A stretch of 36,566 bases of DNA from a virus: IMG/VR virus record IMGVR_UViG_3300044615_000209, positions 1 through 36,566 of that record; one strand, written 5' to 3'. Positions 12,637 through 21,308 of the stretch are shown here, one piece after another. The position numbers were made by a program, and so were the translations under genes. The notes beneath the pieces are model-generated. The model saw only the letters and a list, made by a program, of their open reading frames with translations. It had not been told where the DNA came from and searched no databases. Positions within the stretch are counted from its first letter, which is position 1. Each line of letters starts with the position of its first letter.

Positions 12637-13031
12637 GGCCGGAACGTCCTGCGCCCCGATGGAGGCGCTCTATCAGAAAGATGCGTCCAGCCGTGGGTGC
12701 TGTCAGGACTCTCTCGATACAATCCATACTGGGCAAGAAGGGTATCTCCGAGCCAGTCATCCAGCGTCCCGTGTGGGTCGTAGATGTCGATCCCTCGCCC
12801 TTCCTTGTGCGATGAGGTAGGCGCTCCCTGTGGGCAGTCCTGTGGACGGAAACCTCCGTAGGTGGCCCCGCTGATTCGGCTCTTGGTCAACGGGTTTATC
12901 TCCACAGAATACGGGTACTCCAACAGCAGGGCATTGACGAGTTTCAGCATCAGGCCAGCGTTCGCCTTGCGCTGCTCCGTGGCGTCGGGGTGCATGAGCC
13001 ACTTGCCGAAATAGTCGTCCAGCGTAATCAC
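12633..13031 (-). CDS. Endolysin, M15-type peptidase
   Basis: A 132-residue peptidoglycan hydrolase that likely cleaves peptide cross-links. Seen: SSHKEGRGIDIYDP near 73-86, holding the His and Asp of the S-x-H-x-x-G-x-x-x-D zinc motif, and STHGWTHL near 111-118 with the second zinc His. This is the signature of the M15 (VanY-like, M15_3) group used by many phages. The GTG at 13031 is chosen because it overlaps the preceding stop as GTGA; the upstream TTG at 13052 is less likely. There is no signal peptide, so export needs the holin. Confidence 0.88.
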   Translation of the reverse strand: MITLDDYFGKWLMHPDATEQRKANAGLMLKLVNALLLEYPYSVEINPLTKSRISGATYGGFRPQDCPQGAPTSSHKEGRGIDIYDPHGTLDDWLGDTLLAQYGLYRESPDSTHGWTHLSDRAPPSGRRTFRP

Positions 13032-13309
13032 TGGTGACCCTTGCCCGGACAATCCAACTTGTTGGCCTTCTGATCCAACTTGGCATCAATCTTGTCGAGC
13101 TTGTCGAACAATGTCGTCATCACCTTGCTGAACTCTTCCCGCCTGATATATTGTCCTGCGACGAGCAGCTCAATCGACTGCACCTTGCCCGCTAATTCTT
13201 TGTCAGATTGGTGTAAGGATTCCATGGAGTCCTGAAGGTTCTTCACTACCCACCCCCCGAGGAAAGAGATAAGTCCGAGAGCTACGTTGATGATTACTTG
13301 CGATTCCAT
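13028..13309 (-). CDS. Membrane-anchored coiled-coil lysis protein (candidate i-spanin)
   Basis: A 93-residue protein: one N-terminal transmembrane helix (about 5-24, VIINVALGLISFLGGWVV) and then a long charged helix with heptads (LAGKVQSIELLV, MTTLFDKLDKIDAKLD). This topology fits an inner-membrane spanin subunit or a pinholin accessory; no outer-membrane lipoprotein partner is clearly seen, so the name is open. SD GGAAGG lies upstream. It overlaps the endolysin start. Confidence 0.75.
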   Translation of the reverse strand: MESQVIINVALGLISFLGGWVVKNLQDSMESLHQSDKELAGKVQSIELLVAGQYIRREEFSKVMTTLFDKLDKIDAKLDQKANKLDCPGKGHQ

Positions 13310-13354
13310 GTTTCTTCCTTCCCGCCCTATGTTGGGCAGATGCGTTGAAAAACC

Positions 13355-13672
13355 TTACTTGCAGTGCCCTCCCGATTGAAATGGGTCAAGCAAGCTCTTG
13401 CACAACCAAACAGCAACCGTAGTGCGCCAATCCGACTCGCCATACTTGTAGCGATTGAGCCGCTGCGTGAACATGTATTCCTGCGGCATGTCCATGAAGA
13501 TGAAGGTCGCTATGACCACGTTGAACACCACATCCAGCAGCACCGCGACAATAGCCACAGGAGCCAACAGGAGGCGCGGCAGAATCGTCAGCGTCGGCCA
13601 TGCTGCCTTTGCTGCCATCGTCACGACGAACAGCAGGTAGAAGGCGTAGATGTAGAGGGCGAGGTAGATCAC
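13355..13672 (-). CDS. Phage membrane protein, two predicted helices
   Basis: A 105-residue protein with two or three hydrophobic segments (IYLALYIYAFYLLFVVTMAA near 2-21; LLLAPVAIVAVLLDVVFNVV near 35-54) followed by a conserved-looking soluble tail, QEYMFTQRLNRYKYGE, then WRTTVAVWLCKSLLDPF and GHC. Small membrane proteins with this tail occur in other phages near the lysis genes, without an assigned role. The GTG at 13672 is preferred (GTGA overlap, AGGGA upstream) over the GTG at 13714. Confidence 0.75.
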   Translation of the reverse strand: MIYLALYIYAFYLLFVVTMAAKAAWPTLTILPRLLLAPVAIVAVLLDVVFNVVIATFIFMDMPQEYMFTQRLNRYKYGESDWRTTVAVWLCKSLLDPFQSGGHCK

Positions 13673-14085
13673 GACTGAATCCCTGCGAATGCTGCCCGGA
13701 TGTTTGCGGGACACGCGGCAACAATCGAAGCGTACTCAGCACCGACAGCCGCCGTCAGGCTGGCATCGTCAGTCGCCGCCAAAACAGAAGGCAGTGTTGT
13801 TATGTTGAGCAGCGCCGTCCGCGCAGAGAGGCAGGCCGTGACGGTCGCAGAGTCGTTCGATTCCTTTGCTGCAAACGCGATTCCGGCGAGCCGGTTCAGG
13901 GCGATCTCGCGGCCTGCGCGAGCGATACGTAGCAGAGGGGCGCATGACCATGCAGGAATCTTGCTCTGCCGAATTGCCGCCGCTTCGGCCTCTGTAATCT
14001 CGACGCATCCCTCGGACAGCAGATGGACGAAGGCCGCATCGTCGAGATAGTGAAGGTTGTGAGAGGCATCTTTGTAGTTGGGCAT
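13669..14085 (-). CDS. Probable tail fibre assembly or cap protein
   Basis: A 138-residue protein directly after the tail fibre gene. It opens MPNYKDASHNLHYLDDAAF and continues GCVEITEAEAAAIR, the pattern of small phage tail-fibre-assembly-like proteins that start with a short substrate-like segment and an 'ITEAEA' helix. The rest is an Ala-rich helical domain. Such proteins usually fold the preceding fibre or cap it. AAAGGA precedes the ATG. Confidence 0.72.
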   Translation of the reverse strand: MPNYKDASHNLHYLDDAAFVHLLSEGCVEITEAEAAAIRQSKIPAWSCAPLLRIARAGREIALNRLAGIAFAAKESNDSATVTACLSARTALLNITTLPSVLAATDDASLTAAVGAEYASIVAACPANIRAAFAGIQS

Positions 14086-14095
14086 TATTTTTCCT

Positions 14096-15352
14096 TTAGC
14101 GAAGTTCGTTCCATTTGGAAATCGTCAGCGTCGCCGAATAACTCATTCCGGGAGGGACGACGAAAGAAGCCACTTGGATAGTCGTCATGCTTACGCCGCC
14201 GACGGTAAAGGTAATAGTGTTTATTCCTGTATGCGTCGCCATCACCATGATGGGCTTCCCGGTAGTGTTGTAGTAAGTCGTACCGCTCACTCGACTTCCA
14301 GTTACATCAGACCAGACTTGTCCGTATCCGAACGATGACATCGCCGTTACCGCGTTTCCGCCAGCACCCTGAATCGTACTTGGCGCTGTGGCCCACGTTC
14401 CAGCCGTAGTCTGTGTCGATTCGATGTAGCCGATGACGCGATAGGCGAGGTTGCTGCGCGCCGTGGTCGAATAGATGACGTTCGCGGTATCCGCCGCTCC
14501 CGCTCCGCCTTCAGCCGTGGTGCTGATGACGCCTGTTTCAGTAAGGTCGTTGCCACCGGAGATATTCACTGCTGCGAGTTCAATCGTCCCGGCGTTGTTC
14601 ATGGCCAGCACAGCAATGCGAGACTGCACGGCGTTCACCGTGCCAAGTGTTGAGCCACTGCTGATTACAAGGTTAGCCGGAGTGCCTGATACCGTCGTCA
14701 CCGTGCCACTGGTCAGCGTTGCCGAGCGGAAATCGAGCGACAGGGCCGATGCGCTGATGGTCAGGGCATTGGAGCCGACTGATGCGCTGATGGGCTGGAT
14801 TTGCGTTCCACCGCCGCCAAGAGCAGCAATAGCCTGAGCAACACGAAGTGGAGACATTGACCGCAGCGCGGCTTCGGTGCCGGCTTCCATTTCGCCTTGA
14901 GATGCGGAGACTGTGGGGATGTCGGCGTCGTAGGCTTGGACATCTACTCCAATCTCAAGATTTACCGTAGTCTTAAACGTAGCCTCGTCTGCATCGTCCA
15001 GGATCGTCTTTGCGAAAGCCGATACACCAAGCGTTGTCAATTGGTCACTTGCCGTTGCATCATCAATCAGCGCCCTTCCTGCTGTAGTGATTGCCGACTC
15101 AGCAGCAGTATTCGCTGCTGTCGTATAGATCATCTTGTCAGCGGCAGTTCCGAGAGCCGCGATTGATGTCAAGAACGAGTCATATGCTTGGACAGCAACG
15201 CCAATATCACCAGAATCATGCTTTGTTGCAACAGCAACAGCCACAGCATCAAAATCAGCTTTGATTTCAGTTCCCTTGACCAACTTGGCCGGGTTCCCTG
15301 TGAGCAAAGCATCCTTTGCCGAGTAGTCAGTAATAACGATGTAATCACTCAT
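14096..15352 (-). CDS. Tail fibre protein
   Basis: A 418-residue fibre that probably binds the host surface. Residues 1-60 form the baseplate-side N-terminus (MSDYIVITDYSAKDAL). Residues 50-185 are Ala/Thr-rich with repeated VQAYD units (near 54 and 138), as in trimeric phage fibres. Residues 186-330 are low-complexity Ser/Thr/Gly beta-structure. The last 90 residues (GQVWSDVTGSRVSGTTYYNT onward) form a small beta domain ending in KWNELR, a common phage fibre tip. It overlaps the nozzle gene upstream by ATGA. Confidence 0.85.
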   Translation of the reverse strand: MSDYIVITDYSAKDALLTGNPAKLVKGTEIKADFDAVAVAVATKHDSGDIGVAVQAYDSFLTSIAALGTAADKMIYTTAANTAAESAITTAGRALIDDATASDQLTTLGVSAFAKTILDDADEATFKTTVNLEIGVDVQAYDADIPTVSASQGEMEAGTEAALRSMSPLRVAQAIAALGGGGTQIQPISASVGSNALTISASALSLDFRSATLTSGTVTTVSGTPANLVISSGSTLGTVNAVQSRIAVLAMNNAGTIELAAVNISGGNDLTETGVISTTAEGGAGAADTANVIYSTTARSNLAYRVIGYIESTQTTAGTWATAPSTIQGAGGNAVTAMSSFGYGQVWSDVTGSRVSGTTYYNTTGKPIMVMATHTGINTITFTVGGVSMTTIQVASFVVPPGMSYSATLTISKWNELR

Positions 15353-16893
15353 TGGAGCCTCCCATCCTTCGTATATAGATCAATTCTCTGGATGGACAGA
15401 TTGTAACCGCCAACCTGCGCTTCCACTCCGAACTGTAGAACCTTTCCTGCGCTTGATCCATTAACGGTCAAGGTGTTAATCGCCACATTCCCTGCGTACT
15501 CGGCTAAACCGTATTCAGCAGTTCCATACTCAGCAGGAGCGGAAACTCCAGAAAGAACCGTAGTCTGTGAATAGTAGGGTTGCATGAAGTCATAGGCCCA
15601 CTTGAATACCACCGTCTGATTTGACAGTCCAATGAGCGTCAAGATGACTTTCTTGAGAATTGAAGTCTGAATAGGATTCCCGAAGTCAATCCATGTCGTG
15701 AAATAGGACATTCGGTAGTTAGAACCATTGTCGTAATACCCTGTATGACTTCCAAGGTATCCAGCTTTCCCCATGTAGAGAATCTTGTCACTTGTCTCGC
15801 AGAAGGCTTTTGGGTCAATGTTCGTCCATGTAGTAATTCTCGCTGATCCATCCTGTAATGGGGAACGGAGGTCAAAACAGTAGGTAACGGCAGAAGCCGG
15901 GAAGGTAATCAGATAGAACGAGTTGCTTGGAGAATAAACCGCCTTCACGTTTTCCAGAGATTCAAGTGCGGCGTACCCCTGAATATCCGAATGAACATTC
16001 TTGCTGAAATTCCGCATCGGAGCGGATTTCTCTTGGATCGTCCTTTGAACCGACCTTACGCCATCTCCTGACAGGAAGATAACATCCTCTCCCGTAGGCT
16101 GAATCGAGTCCCTGGCTATACATCCGATGTTCTCAAGGGAATCCTCAAGAATCATGCTCGATGGAGTATCGGCATCCTTGTAGATAAGCGTCTGCTTCTT
16201 CCCGAAGATGAACAGTCGGTTGTTGTGCGCCGCTAGACCGACAATTTCATCCCCGCCAATGGGCCAGATATTCCGAAGATTCAGTGACCCGGAAGTCCCG
16301 CCAGTCCAGATATGCGGCGTCAAAAGGTCAGAGAATACTAATGTTCCCTTGTCAGCAGTCGTATCCGCCGCCCATACCCGTCCGTAAGCACTGATGGCCG
16401 TATTGCATTGATATACAGTTCCGGCAGTACCCGCCTTCTCGTTCAGGCGACGGAACGTAGTCGTAGAGATAGCGGGATCGTAGATTAGCGGGTCGTATCC
16501 GCGCTGCCAGAACATCCCTACGCCGCTCAACTGGCAGAACTGCCAATTGTTTGCATTGATCGTGGGCGCTACTCCTCCACCGCCGTAGGTTAGCGTAACC
16601 AACGTGGTTCCACTCAACTTGAACAGGAACCCGCCACCAGCACACAGAGTAGTGGCAGTTCCATCGTTCTCAATCAATTCACCGATACAAGTGACGTTCG
16701 ATGATGCAAGATCGGTATTCGCGGTGTTTGCAGTAGTCCATCCCTTGCGCGAAGCCACGCGCCCAGACTTGTCAATCACGCAATTGATAGCTTCAAGCGC
16801 GAAATTAGCCGACAGGTCGACCGGACTATCGGACGTATTAAGCCCGTAGAAGCCCGGTGCGCTTATCGAGAATGGGGTAATGTTCTCAGCCAT
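15349..16893 (-). CDS. Tail tubular protein B-like nozzle protein
   Basis: A 514-residue protein of the T7 gp12-type nozzle class, or the analogous stabilisation proteins of other podoviruses. It shows the family opening (GFYGLNTSDSPVDLSANFALEAIN), an early conserved Arg/Lys patch (KSGRVASRKGW), then repeated beta-blade segments such as NRLFIFGKKQTLIYKD and EDVIFLSGDGVRSVQR. The C-terminal part holds AEYGTAEYGLAEYAG. It should form the narrow end of the tail next to tubular protein A and the fibre. Confidence 0.87.
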   Translation of the reverse strand: MAENITPFSISAPGFYGLNTSDSPVDLSANFALEAINCVIDKSGRVASRKGWTTANTANTDLASSNVTCIGELIENDGTATTLCAGGGFLFKLSGTTLVTLTYGGGGVAPTINANNWQFCQLSGVGMFWQRGYDPLIYDPAISTTTFRRLNEKAGTAGTVYQCNTAISAYGRVWAADTTADKGTLVFSDLLTPHIWTGGTSGSLNLRNIWPIGGDEIVGLAAHNNRLFIFGKKQTLIYKDADTPSSMILEDSLENIGCIARDSIQPTGEDVIFLSGDGVRSVQRTIQEKSAPMRNFSKNVHSDIQGYAALESLENVKAVYSPSNSFYLITFPASAVTYCFDLRSPLQDGSARITTWTNIDPKAFCETSDKILYMGKAGYLGSHTGYYDNGSNYRMSYFTTWIDFGNPIQTSILKKVILTLIGLSNQTVVFKWAYDFMQPYYSQTTVLSGVSAPAEYGTAEYGLAEYAGNVAINTLTVNGSSAGKVLQFGVEAQVGGYNLSIQRIDLYTKDGRLQ

Positions 16894-17537
16894 TAGTTCG
16901 CCACGAAGGTATCGTATTCAGAGAAACGCTCTTTCTCAAGCGAGATATAGTCGCTCAGGACTGACTTAAACAGCCCGTATGCCTCTCCAGAGGTTAGCCC
17001 GCCATCTTCGCCCCTCTCAACGATTGCACGGGCGTATGCGCCGGCTATGACCGGCTCAGAAGGTACGGTGATAACCGTTGCATCAGCAGCAAGAATCGCC
17101 TGCGGGACAACCATGTTGAACTTGAGCGCGGAAACACCTGATGGTGTCGGGTAAATCTCAACCTTGCTGTCCGTGCCGTCCGTTCCGTTCCATGCGTAAT
17201 AGATCGGATTCCCTGTAGGTACAGTTGAGAGTTGCTGTTGATCCATAATCCACTGGATAGGTACGTTTCTGAGCTGGACAAGGTTCGTGGTGTCATTGAC
17301 CGTTACATCCCTCTGACGAACGCCTGATCCTGTGACGGTGTAGTTGGAGGTTCCTCCGACAGTGTTCAGGGTTACGGTGGTGGCGAGCGAATCCCAATTC
17401 CAAGCATCCTCGACTTGGCGCTTGGCGTCGTTGATGTACCGGCCAATCAGCGTGGAGTAGGCATTGGTAGTGACGCTGGCTACGCTGGATTCGCGGAGGC
17501 GAGAGAGGACTTCGTTAACACATTCCAAATAGGTCAT
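16893..17537 (-). CDS. Tail tubular protein A-like adaptor
   Basis: A 214-residue head-tail adaptor, T7 gp11-like. The N-terminus (MTYLECVNEVLSRLRE) and IGRYINDAKRQVEDAWNWDSL near 50-70 are the family hallmarks; a beta-rich middle with IYYAWNGTDG follows, and the last 50 residues are helical (ISLEKERFSEYDTF). It should join portal and nozzle. It overlaps the nozzle start (TAATG) and the internal protein gene upstream. Confidence 0.88.
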   Translation of the reverse strand: MTYLECVNEVLSRLRESSVASVTTNAYSTLIGRYINDAKRQVEDAWNWDSLATTVTLNTVGGTSNYTVTGSGVRQRDVTVNDTTNLVQLRNVPIQWIMDQQQLSTVPTGNPIYYAWNGTDGTDSKVEIYPTPSGVSALKFNMVVPQAILAADATVITVPSEPVIAGAYARAIVERGEDGGLTSGEAYGLFKSVLSDYISLEKERFSEYDTFVAN

Positions 17538-20140
17538 TGTTGTTGCTCCTGCGTAGTTCCTTCGTCCATGCCCTTATAAGACCTAGCGGCTCCAGATTTA
17601 ACGTCTTGCATCAGCATATTGGCGAAATTCACACCAGTTCGCTTGCTGTATTCGGCCACATCATTCGCCATCTTCTGCATGTCGATTTTATCAACTCTAG
17701 GTTGAACCGCTTTGAACAATAGCGCCGCTTCCTTCGGATCAAGCAGAATGCGCTTCATGTCAGCATCCACCGAATCACTTACTCTGCGGTTAAGAAACTT
17801 GCTTGCCAGTGAAGTGAAAGCGTAAAAGTTACTCATCACCGGATTGGTGATTCTGGAAATGATCATCTCAGGCGGCGCACCAACCATTTCTTCAATGCGC
17901 GATTTCGGGATCATGCTCAGATTTGGAGACACCGCACTAGGGTCACGTGTAATCCGGTCAGCAACTACTGACAGTTGCTTGATCTTGTCGGCGTAAGTAG
18001 GGCCGAACACGCGATTGAAGGCCCGCGACTTCGTTCTGTCGTTAAGCAGTTCAAGTGGCTTACCAGATGAGAGCAGATCGTCAAGCATGAACGACCGGAT
18101 TGCCTTCAGGTTGTCATGGTTCGCACCATGCTGCTTCATGAACTTCTCAGTGAAGTCTGCTGAACCGTACAGGCTATTCACGATGGACTGCGCGTTCTTG
18201 CCTTCAAGTTTAAGAATCCTGTCCTCTGCGGCTTTTACGAACTTGTCGCCCAAAGCAGCCTTTTGGTTCATCAACTCCTTTACGTCGCCGGATGCTTTGA
18301 CCACACGGTCACGAACATCTGGCAGCATCGACAGAGCATCGTTCTTGTTCTTCAGCCACGCATTCACCCTGGCCGGATCAAGTACGCCATCCTTGACGGC
18401 GAAGTTGGTCAAGTCGCTGATGAAAGCCTGTTCAGCCAACTTCTTGCCATTCTCTCCGGTAGCGTCAATGAACTGAGTCAGCGTCGACTTGTTCTTCGTC
18501 AGCAAAGGAACTACGTTCTCGTCAAACTTTGCACGACCAATCATGTTGATCGTTTCTTCGTTGAACGGTAGTCCAACCTTTTGCAAGTAGGTCTGGTCTG
18601 CGAGTTTGTAGGCAGAAACGAAAGCAGGATCAAGCGTCGAAATGTGCTGATTCACCTTCGACTTCAATTCGTTCAGCAACCTGATTTCAGAGTCAGTCTT
18701 GGTCTTACGCAGTTGTGCGTTAACCTCGCGCTTCAGCGAATCCAAGTCCTCAACGGTTGCGCCCTTGAATGCCTCGCCCGTCTGTGATCCAAGTGGCTTT
18801 CCAGAAGCATCAACAAGATTCGCCCCTTCAACGGTTTGCGGCTTGAATCTGGATACGATCTTCCCGTAGATCGACGGGAAAGTTTTGAATATGTCGTTAG
18901 CCTTCTCGCCTGCAACGAACTGGTAGATGTCTCCAACAGACTCGCTTGGTAGATCAACACCTTTTTGCTTGGCTACATCGAAGGCATTGATGTATAGCGG
19001 AGCAACACTCGCCCTTGCTGCGGATTCTGCATCGTCAGTGACTTTGACAACCTGTGCGCCAAACTCAGCAGGATCAACGGTATCAAGGTTACGGCTTGCC
19101 TGCGTGATCTGACGGTCAATGGTCGCCTTCTTGCGACCAACCGCGCCGGTTACATCAACGTCTTTCACGTTGGCGGCAAGTACCGTATCAGCGGCAGAAG
19201 GCTGACCAAACATTTTTCCCGAACGACCACGCAATGCTTCCTTCGCTGCTTGGAACATTGAGTAATACTGTTCGCGGAATGCGGGGTCTTTTGCCGACAA
19301 CTGCGCGATGTACTGGTTGATAACCGCGTTGTCCTTCAACACAGAACTGAGCGGAAGTTTCACTCCAGTAGATGCCTGTGCCGCCGCAGCATCCTCAAGC
19401 ACTTTGACAAAGTTAGGATCAGACGCAGCAGCAGCTACAAACACGTTTTCAATGTGTCGGCCTGCTTCCCTAGCAATCTGGTCATCAGGTGCAACACCAG
19501 ACAACTGTTGATAGATTTGGCGAACTTTCGGAGCGAGAGCAACGCCAGTTTCCTTCAGCATAGCGGCAGAACGTGGCAGAGAACCTGCGGCAACTGCGCC
19601 GGTAACGCCACCCGTCAAAGCACCACCGACACGACCAACCATAGCTCCAGTGTCGCCGCCAATCTTTCGTCCTGCGTATTCACCGGCAGTTCCACCGGCT
19701 TCCGCGCCAGTACCGGCAAACAGGTTCTCGGCAACGCGACCTATCGGCTTTGCAATTGGACCCATCATCCCGATTGCCTTGCTTCCAGGTAAAACGTAAC
19801 TTGTCGGATCAGCGGCTGCTTCAACTCCGGTTGCTAGAATCTTCTGTCCGATGCCTTCAGGTTGAACGCCGGTTCCGCCAAGCATTCCAATGATCCCTTG
19901 CTCGGCTTCCTTAACGTATTGCTGCGCTCCGGTTTGCCCTGTTCCGGTGAAAGCCCCCTTGAATGCGCCGTAGACCTTTGACGGGAAACTAGCCACCCCC
20001 TTACGGGCGGCTTCGACAAGGTAACTACCTTTTGGCGTATCACCAGCGCCGACTTCTGGCGAGGCGAGTTCATCCAGTTCCGCATCCGTCAGCGGAACAT
20101 CGCTTTTGTACTTCTGACCTTCAATGAGGTAAGTTGGCAT
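17534..20140 (-). CDS. Large internal virion / ejection protein
   Basis: An 868-residue protein encoded where T7-like phages place their core proteins. It has a short N-terminal strand (PTYLIEGQKYKSDVPLTDAEL), a Gly/Ala-rich region from 40 to 210 with possible membrane-active segments (GGALTGGVTGAVAAGSL), and then a long helical body rich in Lys, Asp and Ala. Residues 30-35 read VGAGDT, from a copy of the dispersed repeat. No enzymatic motif is visible. It probably enters the cell with the DNA and helps form the trans-envelope channel. Confidence 0.78.
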   Translation of the reverse strand: MPTYLIEGQKYKSDVPLTDAELDELASPEVGAGDTPKGSYLVEAARKGVASFPSKVYGAFKGAFTGTGQTGAQQYVKEAEQGIIGMLGGTGVQPEGIGQKILATGVEAAADPTSYVLPGSKAIGMMGPIAKPIGRVAENLFAGTGAEAGGTAGEYAGRKIGGDTGAMVGRVGGALTGGVTGAVAAGSLPRSAAMLKETGVALAPKVRQIYQQLSGVAPDDQIAREAGRHIENVFVAAAASDPNFVKVLEDAAAAQASTGVKLPLSSVLKDNAVINQYIAQLSAKDPAFREQYYSMFQAAKEALRGRSGKMFGQPSAADTVLAANVKDVDVTGAVGRKKATIDRQITQASRNLDTVDPAEFGAQVVKVTDDAESAARASVAPLYINAFDVAKQKGVDLPSESVGDIYQFVAGEKANDIFKTFPSIYGKIVSRFKPQTVEGANLVDASGKPLGSQTGEAFKGATVEDLDSLKREVNAQLRKTKTDSEIRLLNELKSKVNQHISTLDPAFVSAYKLADQTYLQKVGLPFNEETINMIGRAKFDENVVPLLTKNKSTLTQFIDATGENGKKLAEQAFISDLTNFAVKDGVLDPARVNAWLKNKNDALSMLPDVRDRVVKASGDVKELMNQKAALGDKFVKAAEDRILKLEGKNAQSIVNSLYGSADFTEKFMKQHGANHDNLKAIRSFMLDDLLSSGKPLELLNDRTKSRAFNRVFGPTYADKIKQLSVVADRITRDPSAVSPNLSMIPKSRIEEMVGAPPEMIISRITNPVMSNFYAFTSLASKFLNRRVSDSVDADMKRILLDPKEAALLFKAVQPRVDKIDMQKMANDVAEYSKRTGVNFANMLMQDVKSGAARSYKGMDEGTTQEQQQ
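20034..20057 (-). repeat. Dispersed repeat, copy 5
   Basis: On the minus strand it matches copy 2 at 20 of 24 bases, including CCAGCGCCGACTT (plus-strand reading). It is coding and reads EVGAGDTP in the ejection protein, in the same frame as the early-gene copies. Confidence 0.55.
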
Positions 20141-20141
20141 G

Positions 20142-21308
20142 TCAATCTATCCGCTGAACCTTCTTGCCTGACTTCAGCGTTTTCGTTTCACCAGCTCCCA
20201 TTCCAGACTTCCCCTCAAACTCAGGGAACGTCAGGAGGGTGTCAAGTGACTCCTTTTTAATCCCTGACATTTCGCCTACTTTTTTCATCCTAGTAAGTGC
20301 CGTCTGCCCCTTATTCGCCGCAACCTTCCTTGCAATTTCCAACGTCTTCAACATCTTCTGCTGAGTGTCAATGCTAGGCGTTCCAGTGAATAACGTTGAT
20401 GTCGCATCAACAATCCCGCCAACCATTGAAGGGTCTGCCCCGGCAGCAACAACTTCAGCCCGCGAGATAGTTCCATCACTGAATGCCCTAGCCAACTGCT
20501 GCTTCGCCGCATTGAAAGACGAGTAATTTCCGGTCTTCATTGAGTTCTGCAAAGCAGCAGTTGCCATGTCAGCAGCAGTTACAGTTTCAAGGTGCGGCTT
20601 GATTGTTCCCTGAACAGATTGCTCAAACTTCGGAATATCAATGGCATTTTTCTCCCCCGGCATAACTACGGTTGTTCCGCCAGCAGCGCCAGCCTTCTTA
20701 TGCGAAAGTAACCACTTGTCGTATGATTCAATGTCTGGATTTGCCGCCTTCGCCAAGACATATTCCTTGTACGAATTCGGGTTTTTTTCTTCATCGAACG
20801 CAACAAGATCAGCCGGGTTTCTGCTCGTCATGTAGGTTCGCAACGACTCCTGCGTGTATTTGCTCGGATCAATCTTTGCGAACGGACTAGCCTCCGCCCT
20901 AGCCTTATGCAACGCTGCCGCAGCCTGGGCATTCTCAAGGCCAATCTTCGCTTCCTCCATCTCCTGCTTCCGCGCCAGCATAATCAACTTCATCGCCGTC
21001 TGCTGATCGCCCATCTGTGCGAACTGCGCCGCCTTCGCCTTGAGTCCAACCGAGGTCGACATATCGCCGCCCATGCCCATAATCTCTTGCTGGCGTTTCG
21101 CCTGTGCGATAGCCGGATTCTCATAGCCAGCGGCTTCCATCCCCGCACCACCGAGCATTCCACCGGCACGGAACAAAGTCCCTGCGGCACGTTGGAAGGG
21201 GTCTTGTTGGGCGTAGGTGTCAGCAGTAGCACCTAGTTGCTGGTTCTGCTGCTGCTGTATCTGCCACGGTTGCGGCCCGAATAGGCTTGAAACGATGTCG
21301 GTAGGCAT
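20142..21308 (-). CDS. Internal virion protein B
   Basis: A 388-residue protein between two other core-type proteins. The N-terminus is Gln-rich (PQPWQIQQQQNQQLGATADTY); residues 35-65 are Gly/Ala-rich; residues 75-145 are a long helix rich in Ala, Lys and Gln (LKAKAAQFAQMGDQQTAMKL). The rest is a mixed helical domain ending in a basic tail (TKTLKSGKKVQRID). No enzyme motif. The TAATG junction couples it to the upstream gene. The role is inferred from gene order. Confidence 0.75.
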   Translation of the reverse strand: MPTDIVSSLFGPQPWQIQQQQNQQLGATADTYAQQDPFQRAAGTLFRAGGMLGGAGMEAAGYENPAIAQAKRQQEIMGMGGDMSTSVGLKAKAAQFAQMGDQQTAMKLIMLARKQEMEEAKIGLENAQAAAALHKARAEASPFAKIDPSKYTQESLRTYMTSRNPADLVAFDEEKNPNSYKEYVLAKAANPDIESYDKWLLSHKKAGAAGGTTVVMPGEKNAIDIPKFEQSVQGTIKPHLETVTAADMATAALQNSMKTGNYSSFNAAKQQLARAFSDGTISRAEVVAAGADPSMVGGIVDATSTLFTGTPSIDTQQKMLKTLEIARKVAANKGQTALTRMKKVGEMSGIKKESLDTLLTFPEFEGKSGMGAGETKTLKSGKKVQRID

